Assembly: GCA_036971715.1 (NCBI GenBank)
Contig: JAVHJL010000008.1
Location: 1,612,001 to 1,676,000, forward strand
Direction of reading: 5' to 3'
DNA: 64,000 nucleotides
Source of the DNA: Arthrobotrys musiformis
Taxonomy: Eukaryota; Ascomycota; Orbiliomycetes; Orbiliales; Orbiliaceae
Part shown: positions 23,347 to 34,078 of the stretch, piece after piece
Layout: every line of letters starts with the position of its first letter
Numbering within the stretch: position 1 is the first letter of the stretch
Notes under the pieces: model-generated
What the model saw: the letters and a program-made list of their open reading frames with translations, nothing else
Told to the model about the DNA's origin: nothing
Database searches by the model: none
Position numbers and translations under genes: made by a program

Positions 23347-24293
23347 CTTTATCTCACATTTACATACTCTCCTACCTCTTACCGACCTGAATACACTCTC
23401 GCAATCACACACACACGTACTGCAGCTGGACTTGCCCTAGTCCACTAAACACGTTTCTAACGTCTGTCACTTTTTTGGTCTCTTCTCTTATAGCACGATT
23501 CTTACCGTTCCTTACTGGCTATTCCGGCGGTGGCGTTAGGGTTTAATCGTCCTGGCAACCTTTATTACACAGCATCCTCGATAACGGTACCTAGTAATAA
23601 CACACTTTTGGTTCCAAAAACGGGAGGGATTTCGACACCGACAGCTTGATCTTTCAGTTGTCTCAATTTGCTTGAATCCGTGGCTCTTCTGTCATATCAG
23701 GACAGCCTCTGACCACTCGAAGCCCTGTTTCGCCTGGAGAGGAGGTTTTTGGACGTTTCGACATAGCTTGTCGAGCTCTGCAGAAACATCCTTCTCTGCC
23801 GAATCACAAAAAAAGAAAAAGAGCTAGCAAAAGGAGAAGCTGGTAAAATAAAAGTACAACGGCCTGCCCACCGTGCTTTTAATAACCTAACCAGTGTTAT
23901 TTTTTCGACGATAATTTCAGTCGTCCCTGAAAATCGAGAGTCCCTTTTAGTTATCCCTAAACTGGAACTCGAAAATTCTTCGCACAGTTTTTTTTTTTTA
24001 ACCGAGCAGGACCAAAGTACCTACCCTTAACTATTTCAACCATCTCATCCTTCCATTCTCTTCACTCCACCGACGACGGAATTTCTCGATACACTCGTTG
24101 ACTCGGAGTTACTGTTGTACTTTCAGCCCTAATTTCGAAACGAGGCTTGCATTGTCGTTAGAAGGTCAAGAATCTCATCACGGCCACGCAACGAGCACGT
24201 TCCTTGCTTAGCCGACAACCTTAACGAAAATACCTTCAAATACCACGCCGAACGGTCAATCCTGGGGATCCCTTCTCGAATAGTATAGAAATC

Positions 24294-26477
24294 ATGTTCT
24301 ACGTGGTTATTCATGTTGCGACAACGTGCGACGAGCATGGTGTCTACGTCACAAAGGATTCGGCGGAAGTCATCGAGATTGGATGGATTCTCCTGAATGC
24401 AAAGTCACTGGAAGAGGTAACTATAGCTCCGGGCATCCATTGCACCGAACTTACTTGGGTTTCTTGCATTGTTCTCCTTCCAATGCAACCGTAACTCTTC
24501 TGAAAATAGGATTTCCAGGCTGATACATTTGCTCTTGTGTCTGTATTCCTTTTAGGTCCATCGTGAAAGTGTCCTCGTACGCCCAGTTAATACTCCGATT
24601 ACGCCTCTTTGTAGTAAGCGCTTTATCTTCCACATACCCCGGTCATCCACACCCACGAGGCTTTTCCTCAGGGGAGAAACGTCTCTGGTACTACCACTGG
24701 AGACGGTTTCCTGTCTGCCCCCGCGCACACACACCCTTCTAGATCAAAATAGAAAATATAAGACCCCTGCTAACCAACGTACTTTCCGGGTTCTACAGCC
24801 AGTCTCACCACATTGACATGGGAGCATGTTAGAAATGCTGGCACCTTCCGCGACGCCATCAACCGATTCGACAGCTTTGTTCAGGAATACCTGTCTGGGC
24901 AGAACAATGATTTCACCTTTGTTACTTTGGATGCTTGGGACTTGAGAGTCCAGCTTCCAAGAGAAGCTCGTGATAAAGCCGTCGTGTTACCTCCTTACCT
25001 CCAACACTCTCGGACTTTTGACCTTCGCACTGAGTATACACGATGGCAGTCCCACCACCCGGAAAGCTTACCATTTGGCCCGTCCTCTCTTGCAAACATT
25101 TGTGCTGCTCTGGAAGTCGAGCCAGTGCAATCCTCCGCCCCAATCAAGCACAACCTTCCGTTCCACTTGCAAGCATTGGCGCCCGCATCTCCAAGGAGGG
25201 CTATGGAAGAAGCTATTACGTTGGCTAGAGTTCTTCGAGGGCTTATAAAGAAGTCACAGCCCCTCGAACAACATCCAGATGTTCTCGCCCGTCCTATGGA
25301 CGCTAGAGCAGATGTTCGTGCATTCTTAAGTGAACGAAGCAAAGTCCTGCATATGAGCGGTCTCCCTCACGACACCACCCAATCCGAACTTGAAAGTTGG
25401 TTCACCCAATACGGAGGCCGACCTATCGCCTTCTGGACCCTACGCACCCCGGACCAGCACAAGCCTACTGGGACTGGTTTTGCGGTGTTCTCGTCCCACG
25501 AAGAAGTATGTGCTCTTCAATAAAAATACTCTCTGGATATCATGAACAAACTAACAATCCTGTTTTGATAGGCAGCTGAAAGCCTCTGTATGAACGGAAG
25601 GGCTTTGAACGAGAAGGCCATCGAGGTCTCCCCGAGTAGCAGTCGGGTCCTCGACCGTGCCGCCGACATCTTGACTCCATTTCCTCCTAGCAAAAACCGC
25701 CCACGCCCTGGAGATTGGACTTGTCCATCATGTGGATTCTCCAACTTCCAACGCCGTACCGCGTGTTTCCGTTGCTCTTATCCCGCTGTTAGCGCGGCTC
25801 CTGGCGGTTCAACTGATATGTTCCCATCTTTCTACCCACCCTCTTCGCTTCTACCACCTGCTCCCCCAACCCTCGCCGTTCATGGACATTCTCACGGCAT
25901 GAATAGAGGAATGTCATCCGGTGGAAGCATGGTTCCTTTCCGTGCCGGCGATTGGAAATGTGGCTCTGAAAACTGTGGCTACCACAACTTTGCCAAGAAC
26001 GTGAGCTGCCTCAGATGTGGTGCTAGTCGTGCTGGTGCTGCTGTCGTCGCCGATACTGGTTATTCTTCCCCAATTGAGGCCGCATCGCCATACTCTGGCC
26101 CTCCCAGCGCTGGATTGATTCCGCCACCCGGTGCTCTCGGCTCCTCTGGGTTCCATGGACCTGGCGGATACCCTGGGCCTCAATACGCTCAGGGGGGATT
26201 TGGTATGGGTGGAAGCGTAGCCGGTAGCAGTGGATTCTCTTCGCCTATTGGAGCCCCACACATGGGACACGGTGCTGGGCCTATGGGCGCCGGAGCTTTC
26301 GACCAACGAAGCGATCCAACATTTGGCATGCCTGGTAACGGAAATGGATACAGCAATGTGCCAGGTGACGACCTTTCTTTCCTATCCAATAGCATTGGAG
26401 GACTTGGTCTCAACGACGAACCTCGACAGAGGCTTATTAACGGATCCATTTCCTCTTCCCGTTCACCGGCTATGTAA
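24294..26477 (+). CDS. Nrp1-like RNA-binding protein: degenerate exonuclease fold, RRM, two RanBP2 zinc fingers (597 aa)
   Basis: Exons are 24294-24416, 24556-24613, 24799-25505 and 25572-26477; phases agree and give 597 residues. The N-terminus (1 to about 225) resembles the ERI-1-type DEDDh 3'-5' exonuclease fold: FYVVIHVATTCDEHG, then AEVIEIGWILL, a PVNTPITPLC stretch with TTLTWEHV, and AWDLRVQLPREA. The first catalytic motif, normally DxE, reads H7-x-A9 here, and the last motif reads RAMEEAITLARVL where His and Asp are expected, so nuclease activity is probably lost. An RRM follows (about 242-320; RNP2 VLHMSGL, RNP1 GTGFAVF). Two RanBP2 zinc fingers lie near 340-370 (GDWTCPSCGFSNF) and 418-448 (GDWKCGSENCGYHNF). 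The C-terminus is Gly/Ser/Pro-rich and disordered. Architecture matches yeast Nrp1, a protein associated with RNA granules. The role is inferred as RNA binding. Confidence 0.88.
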
Positions 26478-29400
26478 CTTCTTTATCAATAAAGAAGCGA
26501 ACTGCCCAGAACAACCACACTAACTGCCTGTTCCTATTTAATTTCTGGTGTTAGGGAGGGCATGAAGTTGGTAGAGTGCAGCCGAACGAAGCATCTCTCC
26601 TATCCTCAGACTGTATCCCTGATATCTCCACTCGAAACTCTTCTTTTGCATCAACAATCCTCTAAAAACAAAAAAGAATTTTCTACCAGACCCCCTAAAA
26701 GTCCAAAAAAAATATTCTAGTTCATCGGGCGTGGAGTAGAGTTTATATCCTTCTCCTCATCCATCCTCATTTTCCATTCACTACCGCATCTTTTCTGCTT
26801 TATCTGGACGCATGAGCCTCTTGTTTTAGTATGCAAAAGATATGGAGCGATGGGATATCCTGGGCATTTTCTTCATCATTACATTTTGCTATTCTCATTT
26901 TTCTTTCTGGCCTGTTGTGGCGAAAGGAGCAGGTTCTTTTCGGGGCGTGCTCTTGTTCTCCGTTACCGTGCACATTTTTTCTTCACTGTACTTCATTCTT
27001 CTTTTTTCTCCTTACACCCCTTTCTCACTTTTTCTCTTTATCCTCATCTTTTTTTATTATAATATTTTGCGGAATTTTCTTGGAGTTGGAGCATGGTGGG
27101 AGGGAACTCATATTATATATGCCGGAAAGACAAAAGTTGGTGATTAAGGGTGGGTAGGAGCTGGTGGTCTTGTTTTTGGGCATTTTTATGGCACACTTTG
27201 CACACTTTGCACATGCACACGCACACACAAAAAGAATGACAACGAAAACAATGATCCCAAAGGGAAACCGAATTACTTATTTTTACTAGCTTTATTTAGT
27301 ATAGTTATTAAAAAAGACTAAAAAAACATTCTTTACTTTCTTTTTCTCTTATTTAATTATTTTTTTATCTTTTTTCTTAAGTATTTCTTTTACTTTTCTT
27401 TACTATTTTTTTTTTCTCATTTGATTGATTGGGTTAGAGTGGGAGGGGATTGGATCAATTTGCAACATCTTGGGGGGATACTGTGGGTATATACAACCAA
27501 AAAAGAATGGGATAAACATGGGATAGGACGTTCAGGGATGGGATTGGCTTTTTTTATTCTTATTGGATTCGGGATCTTGTTTTCTTTCTTGCTTTCTTTC
27601 TTTTCTTTTACCTTTCTGGGGTCTTTTGAGGGTTATGTTTGGTTGTAACTTATGGACCTATTTGGGGAGGTTTACTTACGGATGTTTATTGGGGTGAGGT
27701 TAAGATGGTTGAGGGGGTTGTCGGTGGTTTTGATGTTTATATATAAAAGTATAAATACTAAAAATTCCGTTGGTTTGAGAGTCATGATATTTGTGAATGG
27801 GAGTTTATAAATTTAGGGATTCGTGAGCCGTTGGGGTTGTATTCATTCGTGATGGATTTGGGGGTCTTTGACGGGTTTATTGCTGTGATGTTCATTGAGC
27901 TCAGACTTATTTTTAATCTGGGAACTGGCTGGGATCCGGAGGGTGTATACTTGAATTTCTCTATGGTATCTCGTCTACGCATTTGAACGGCTGTGTAATA
28001 TTCTGGTAAGTTGTGGGGAGAGACGTATTGATCTATGAGTGGTCGCTAGGGCATACATATCCTCATGGGCTAGATAACTGGCCATAAGTGTGAAGGGGGG
28101 AGAAGCGTAGCTACGTATATGGGATGGCATCGTGGTATCAACAACGGTATCGATGGATGTTCGAGAGCGAGGTATTGCGATATTGATCAATTGATTGGCG
28201 GCATGTAGGAAAAAGAAGGGCGGGTTCTTACATGAGGTTGCAAAGAGACAGGCGTAGATATCTAACTTTTTTTCGTTTCTCATGTTGCTAGGCCCTTGTT
28301 AGCCTCGAGGCTGGTCCCTGCACCTATGCATTGTAGAATTCCTAGAGCATATCCTATCTATCGGGGTTACTTAGACAGGGATTCGAGGGCTACCAGGAAG
28401 GTTTAAGAAAGGTCCGGGGCTTGAAAGCTATTGACGATTTGATAGTCGGGTAACTCGGAAGGATGCCCTTCGGAACCGCCATTTCACTAATTTAGAAGAT
28501 TTGTATCTCGCGGAGAAAAAAAGAATGTTAAAGAAGATGAAACAAAGTTTTAAAACTCCGTTAACGTGAGTTTTCGCAGGGGTATGGAAGGTTTAAGGTT
28601 GTGCGTAGCTAAGCCGCGTGGTGTTTTTGTGCTACCTATATACGAGGGGATAAGGGAAGTGATAGGACTCGAATGTCCCCTTTTTTTTCGATCTTATGTA
28701 GGTGCCTCGTATCGGATGGAGTCCATTTCGTTTAGTTCTTTATTGTCTTCTCGAAGGAATAAGTAAATCCCGGGGCTTGTTTGTAGATGTAACGATGTAT
28801 AAACTTTAAAGTAAGGGAGGGCGACCGACAGTTCCGACTCCGACTCCGGGCCAGGGTTGTCGAAGTATATGCCCTGTGACGTTTTCCGTCCGCTTGTTTG
28901 ATACCGTTGTTGGCCATTTCCCAATTGAGTTTTTTTCTTTCACGAGGGGCATATGGGTATGGTGGTACGAGAGAACTGCCCTGTTTCGACTGGTTTTTTG
29001 ATCGTTTCGTTTCGTGTTTTTTTGTGTAGCGCATGCGCATTTTTGTCCAATGGCTATTTCTGGAGTTGGAGTGCAGAGCCGCCTTCTAGAGGAATATTTT
29101 TTTTTTGTTTTTGGACTAGAAATAGATTGGGGGTGGCGGTTCGTAAAGATAATTGGTTGACGGGGTAGGTGGTGTATATCATCGGTGCATCGCGGATTTG
29201 TCTCTTTGTAATTAATTGGATGGAGTTTTCCCTTTCATCCTCTGGTTGTACACCAGGCAAAAGAGGTATGTTGTGCTTCATGCGTTTTCGCCGGGAAAGG
29301 AAGAAGTGAAGAGAGCTCGAGAGGGGAGTTATACGTTTATACTCTATTTCCAAGACGAAGGCGCGTATGCGCATCTAGACATTATCTCCAGAGTCGTAGA

Positions 29401-30672
29401 CTTTTTACGACATATTTTTTTGCCGACGAAAACACCAGATAAACATGAGCTAGTGCCAGAAAGCCCCGTTTACCGGAGTCGTGTAACCTAGGGAGTTTAG
29501 ACAATTGGGAAGCCCATGCAGAGAAGGAGTCTGGAACATCTTGTTCTTTCCTGAACCGAGTAGCTTGGCAGGGATGTTGTTTGAGTGATCCTGTACTGTA
29601 CGTATTTAAGGGTTATGTACGACTAAGTGTCCCTTCGGTGGTGTCGGTACAAGTACACGTGCTTTACTGTACTTATGACGATGAATACATCGGACGGAGT
29701 GATTCGTGGAATCCGAATGCTAGTGGGGCATTTATCTCCGTTTCAGAAGGTAGGGTTTACCTAGGTCCTAGGTATGAGTTTTTTTATGTCAACCGGTTTC
29801 ATCTGATGAAGGGTCCTTGTGATGGGGACACAGATACACTCGTACGTGCGCACACCTCCATGTGACATTTTGTCGCTATGATATCACAATTCAAGAGACG
29901 GGATTCAGGTAACCGCCAGGAAACTCGCTGACCGTCCCCTCCCCTTTCCGTACAAGGCAGGGATTCCTGGGAGGGGGTTATCTTCTAGACTACCCTGGCT
30001 CTAGGTGTCCCTCCTTATTTCTGGACCTTTTCCGATTCTCGGGTTTTCTTTCGATCGTCTTCATTGTTTTACGTTTCTTCTTGTGCGACTATGGCCACGT
30101 TTCATCCCTGTACGGATGTTTCGAGAAATGAGCTCACAAAGGGACGAGAATGTTGTATTACGTTTGGAGGAAGTGGCTTTTTGTATAGGTTAGACTTTTA
30201 AACCTTTTTAAGTACGTCCCCGTGACGAGCATATGAGGATGGGTGGCTGGGTATTCTGATATTTGTACGATTGCGGACTCGAGGTTACTATCTCAAGGGC
30301 GGGCGCAGAGTCGGTTAGAATGCCTTTTTGACGATTTCTGTAATGCCATGAGGGTGCGTTGATATTGTTGTATTTCCTTATTAGGCATCAGTCGGGGTTA
30401 AGCACTGGCGCTTGGCGTTTATTCGATCGGTGATAAGTCGGCCTTCTCTTACTCTCTAAACCCATTCCTTTCTTCTGTTATCAACATCTTTGCTCAATCT
30501 TCACCGCCACCGAGATCTTTTTCGAACCCCACAGCCTCTGCACCGAACGCACATTACTAAATCTACGAGGGACTTCACGTATTACGCGTACTACATCCCC
30601 ATCCCCTTCTACCGACGGGAGCGCTCCAATCCCTCCCTCGAAAGGAAACACCCTCACATCTAAACCTTCACA
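26478..30672. other. 4.2 kb intergenic region, no supported gene
   Basis: T-rich and low-complexity tracts dominate 26990-27420. A CA-rich stretch with two CACACTTTG copies lies near 27190-27230. Short frames at 28566-29865 have no protein-like composition. The last 250 bases, with C/T-rich sequence, are the likely promoter and leader of the Yju2 gene. Confidence 0.5.
26488..26493 (+). terminator. Possible polyadenylation signal of the Nrp1-like gene
   Basis: AATAAA occurs 11 bases after the stop codon. It is close to the stop, so it may act with later A-rich elements or be a chance match. Confidence 0.3.
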
Positions 30673-31533
30673 ATGTCCGAACGTAAAGTCCTCACGAAAT
30701 GGTACCCCCCAGACTTCGACCCTTCCAAAATCAAACGGTCCAAAGCGCCCAAGCAGGCCGGGCCCAAATCCCAAACCGTCCGTCTCATGGCACCGTTCAG
30801 CATGCGATGCACCTCCTGCGGCGAGTACATCTACAAAGGCCGAAAATTCAACGCGCGAAAAGAACACACGGACGAAAAGTACTATGCGATCAGTATATAC
30901 CGGTTTTACATCCGTTGCACGCGGTGTAGTTCTGAGATTGTGTTTAAGACCGATCCTAAGAATATGGACTACGAGTGTGAGAAAGGGGCGGTGAGGAATT
31001 TTGAACCGTGGAGGGATCAGAAGGCTATTGAGGAGACGGAGGAGGAGAGGCTGAATCGGTTGGAGGAGCAGATTCAGGTTGAGGAGGATGAGAATGCTAT
31101 GGCTAGGCTTGAGACGAAGACTTTGGATTCTAAAAGGGAGATGGCTATTGCGGATGCATTGGATGAGATAAGGACAAGAAATGCGAGGGTTGAACGTGCG
31201 GATGGGGGAGCGGCTTTGGATGCGCTTTTAACTATCAAAGAGTCGAGAGATGAGGAGGCGGAGAGGCTGGACAAGGAGGACGAGGATGCTGCGAGAAAAG
31301 CGTTTCAAACGTCAGATGGAGAACATGTTAGAAGGATTGTGGAGGATGAAGCTACCGGATCATCGTCATCGTCGGCACAGCCATCTAAAGGGCTGATAAC
31401 CTTTTCCGAAGAGAAGGACTCGGTTGCAGTTGCGACCGCTGAGATACCGAGCTTCAAGCGTCAGGTGAAGAAGAAGAAGGACCTGGCCGGTGCCCTCGGT
31501 CTGAAGAAGAAGCCGAAGGTCGCTTTGGTATAA
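30673..31533 (+). CDS. yju2: Splicing factor Yju2 (CWC16/CCDC94 family), 286 aa
   Basis: An intronless 286-residue protein. Yju2 is a step-one splicing factor of the Prp19-associated complex that helps position the branch site in the spliceosome, so it acts in the nucleus. The N-terminus has the family signature MSERKVLTKWYPPDFDPSKI, then a zinc-binding region with CTSC (C46, C49) and CTRC (C82, C85) and the highly conserved IYKGRKFNARKE and FKTDPKNMDYECEKGA. A long charged coiled-coil (about 120-240) and a lysine-rich C-terminus (KKKKDLAGALGLKKKPK) follow. Length fits the family. The start matches the conserved N-terminus exactly. CCDC130/Saf4 paralogues lack the MSERKVL-type start, which favours Yju2. 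Confidence 0.94.
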   Translation: MSERKVLTKWYPPDFDPSKIKRSKAPKQAGPKSQTVRLMAPFSMRCTSCGEYIYKGRKFNARKEHTDEKYYAISIYRFYIRCTRCSSEIVFKTDPKNMDYECEKGAVRNFEPWRDQKAIEETEEERLNRLEEQIQVEEDENAMARLETKTLDSKREMAIADALDEIRTRNARVERADGGAALDALLTIKESRDEEAERLDKEDEDAARKAFQTSDGEHVRRIVEDEATGSSSSSAQPSKGLITFSEEKDSVAVATAEIPSFKRQVKKKKDLAGALGLKKKPKVALV

Positions 31534-31709
31534 TTCGGAAGGCTCTTCGGTTGCCAGACATCGGTTGTCTCAGGCCCCAGGACATGTTCTCTGATCTTTT
31601 GGAGACGTTCTTCGGATGCCCTTTTCGCAGCGGCTTTTCGGCGTCCTTCGAGGTACGCGTCCATCTTCGCTTTTAGGGTGCTAATGATACGGCACCAAAA
31701 TCCTTTCAT
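31461..31709 (-). CDS. Possible small antisense-overlapping protein, 82 aa
   Basis: A minus-strand frame of 82 residues from an internal Met (31709); the open frame extends upstream to 31838. Its middle part, AKMDAYLEGRRKAAAKRASEERLQKIREHVL, reads like a charged helix and lies outside the Yju2 coding region, which makes it more protein-like than neighbouring noise. The last 24 residues overlap the Yju2 3' end on the opposite strand and are Phe/Arg-rich, typical of antisense of a Lys-rich tail. I do not recognise the family. It may be a short real gene, the last exon of a longer one, or chance. Confidence 0.25.
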   Translation of the reverse strand: MKGFWCRIISTLKAKMDAYLEGRRKAAAKRASEERLQKIREHVLGPETTDVWQPKSLPNYTKATFGFFFRPRAPARSFFFFT

Positions 31710-31839
31710 TTGGTTATAGCGTGTATTATTTTCTCTGATTTTGACGGAATGGTATGGAGTTTTGTGGGGTTTCGAGGTTAAGATAGGGTCGTTTGTGGTA
31801 ATAATATCATTTAAAGATTTGTACGATATATCATGCATA

Positions 31840-32208
31840 GAATGGAGAATAACTCGGCATTATTAACTATCCCCTAACTACCTACGTATACTTGCTCTAC
31901 TATAAATCTAGACTTATATCGGCTCTAGGAAGGGTTGAATTTATAGCCGCTGAAGTTCAGATATATAGTGTATTTAAGAAGTATATTGTATGGTCTCAGG
32001 AAGGCCTCGTTAGACTTGCGAAACAAATTATTTCTATTAATATTATAATTCTGTGACAGATCTAATTCTATTTGCCTGATATAACACAGTACTAAGAATA
32101 CTAATTACTTAAGTAGGCTTAAAAAACGGTACCAGAAGAAGCATGTTGGCCCAAATAAAAGTAGAGTCGATTGTCGTCGTCCGTGGATTCCTGAGTGAAG
32201 GGGTTTCC
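31840..32208. other. AT-rich convergent spacer
   Basis: AT-rich DNA downstream of Yju2 and of the F-box-like gene; no feature is seen. Confidence 0.4.
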
Positions 32209-34061
32209 TCAAAGCATTAGATCGATACCCTCGTAATCGGAATGGCCTTCGTATTCATATGGTAATTGGTCGCTTCCGGCCTCGCTATTGGTGTTCTCGT
32301 CCTCGTCCGATGTCTCGATACCCATCATCATACCCCACATCCTGCGGGCCGCATCTGAGCTATCATTATCACTGTTGTTATCATCATCATCCTCATTATC
32401 TTCATCCTCATCGTCTTCATAATCCTCTCCAGAGTCTGAAAGCGTAAGATTTCCTTCTCTTTCACCCTCTACGCCATTATCATCCACTCTAAGGCGCGCT
32501 TGAAGAGTCTCAGCGCACATTTTTGCGAAAGTCGATGCGTATTCCTTTTCGAATTTCTTGATAAGCTGTTCGGTGGTTGCATCTTCTATGCTTTTTTCGA
32601 AATCCCTTTGCAATGGCCTCTTCTCGTCAAAAAATTTGTTTGTGAATTCTTCCGCACAACCTTCTAGGGCAGCATCAAGCTGTTGGCTCAATTTGTCCCC
32701 GCAGACTTTGACAATTTCAGGGATTCTTGCTTTCATTTTCCCCACACGAACGTCCCTCTTGGTTTTCACGATCAATCGTGTACAAGATGAGGGAATCTGA
32801 GGATTATTCTCCAGGACGCGTTCGAGAAAGCCGACTGGGTATCTGCAATTCTGACCTTGATCGATAGAAAACCAGTTTAACCCTGATATTTGGATCTTCT
32901 CCAGCTCAAAGCTGGTGGAAGATGCGCGTGTTTCCTCTCCTGAAATCTTCAAGAGCTTCTTTTCGTAGGGTAGGATGCCCGTACACGACAGAGCTAAGCG
33001 TTCTACTCCGATAAAGGGATGCTTTGCAAATGCCTGCCACCAGGACGGCGACATCCTACCCGCATATGATAACGTTTTGACATTTCCCGGGGGTAGGAGG
33101 AGGAACGATGGGTGGAAGAGGTACCCGCCCTTGACTGTGAGGGAGGTGAGAGATATTAGGTTTGAGACGGCTTGTTGCAAATCGCCCAATTACGTGTATA
33201 AAACACCTAGGGTCTCTGCTCTGCTTTGAGCGACTGAATTATTGATTGCAGGCCCTCCAAGCATCCTGTCGTAGAACCCTCCGATGAAAGTCAAGTCTTT
33301 CAATTGTCTTGGTACTAGCTTCAACAGACGTATGACTCTTTCGATCCCGGTCTGTGCTTCTTCCAGTGTCCATAGGTCGATCTGGAGTACTAAATTTGTC
33401 AATTTTGTAGTATCACAGAGGTCGAAGAGACCTGTGCCTCGAAGACGCATCTCGATATGCAGGGAGAATTCATTGCAATTCTTTTGTTCAGAATACTGCT
33501 TGACGGCACTTAGGAAGCCGAATATATGGTCTTCGCTCTGATCCGAATCGAACATGGGGTCATGGTCGGAGTAGTTGCGATATCTGGGGTCTATCATAAC
33601 GAATTCATTAGATAAATCAACATGTCAAAACTAGGGCCGGGGGCACTACCGTGACCCTTCAAATCGATGTGCAAGGACTTGAATCTTTTAGCGTCTCCGG
33701 ATTCGATCTTCGTCGTGATATAGTCCAGCACACGGAATTTTTCAGAAGGGGAAATCTGGAAGAATAATGCACCGTCCAGTTCTAAATGTTCGAGATACTC
33801 TATTCCAGTTTTCCCGTTTGCTTTAATGATATTCTTGAGGTAGCCAGCTTCGATATCGTCTAGGGCGTGAATATTTTCGACATAAACCTCATACAGATCC
33901 TGGGGACCGACAAGTGCGATCCTAGACCAGATATGGCGGTAGCAGGTTTCGTAAAAGGCCTTGGAAGCCAGCATCAAATTAAAAATTTCACTTCGTTTTA
34001 GGGAGGAAAGGATACGGGAGAGTAGTTCCGGCTTTAGAGTTTCGAGTGGCGAAGGCTTAAG
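32209..34061 (-). CDS. F-box/LRR-like module with an in-frame stop or 36-nt intron
   Basis: Exons appear to be 34061-33650 and 33590 onwards, joined by a 59-nt intron (33591-33649; CTAATG branch, TAG acceptor). The N-terminus reads ETLKPELLSRILSSLKRSEI and then NLMLASKAFYETCYRHIW, a good F-box; leucine-rich repeat-like sequence follows (TKLTNLVLQIDLWTLEE, LKDLTFIGGFYDR). A TAA at 33190-33192 then interrupts the frame, but the same frame stays open for another 326 codons to 32209 and still looks coding (SLTSLTVKGGYLFHPS, ending in a long Asp/Glu/Asn-rich tail). Either the stop is real (pseudogene or shortened protein) or a 36-nt intron at 33171-33206 removes it. No ATG precedes the F-box; a TAG lies just before 34061 and acts as a splice acceptor, so this may be the downstream part of the neighbouring gene. 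The first in-frame ATG (33974) is inside the F-box. Confidence 0.55.
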
Positions 34062-34078
34062 CTAGATTAAAAATTTGG

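Larger units (their letters stand above)
17809..24293. other. 6.5 kb gene-poor region with palindromes and simple repeats
   Basis: No protein-like frame is supported across this interval. It begins with the leader of the F-box gene (minus strand), including a (GTTGGTGAT)3 repeat, and ends with C/T-rich DNA from about 22780 to 23500 and a further 800 bases before the Nrp1-like start. That end could be a long leader or promoter. Between them are an 11-base G run (18711-18721), an imperfect palindrome near 20700 and a CCTAGG palindrome cluster near 21450. Poly-T runs lie near 22660 and 22770. Confidence 0.5.
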
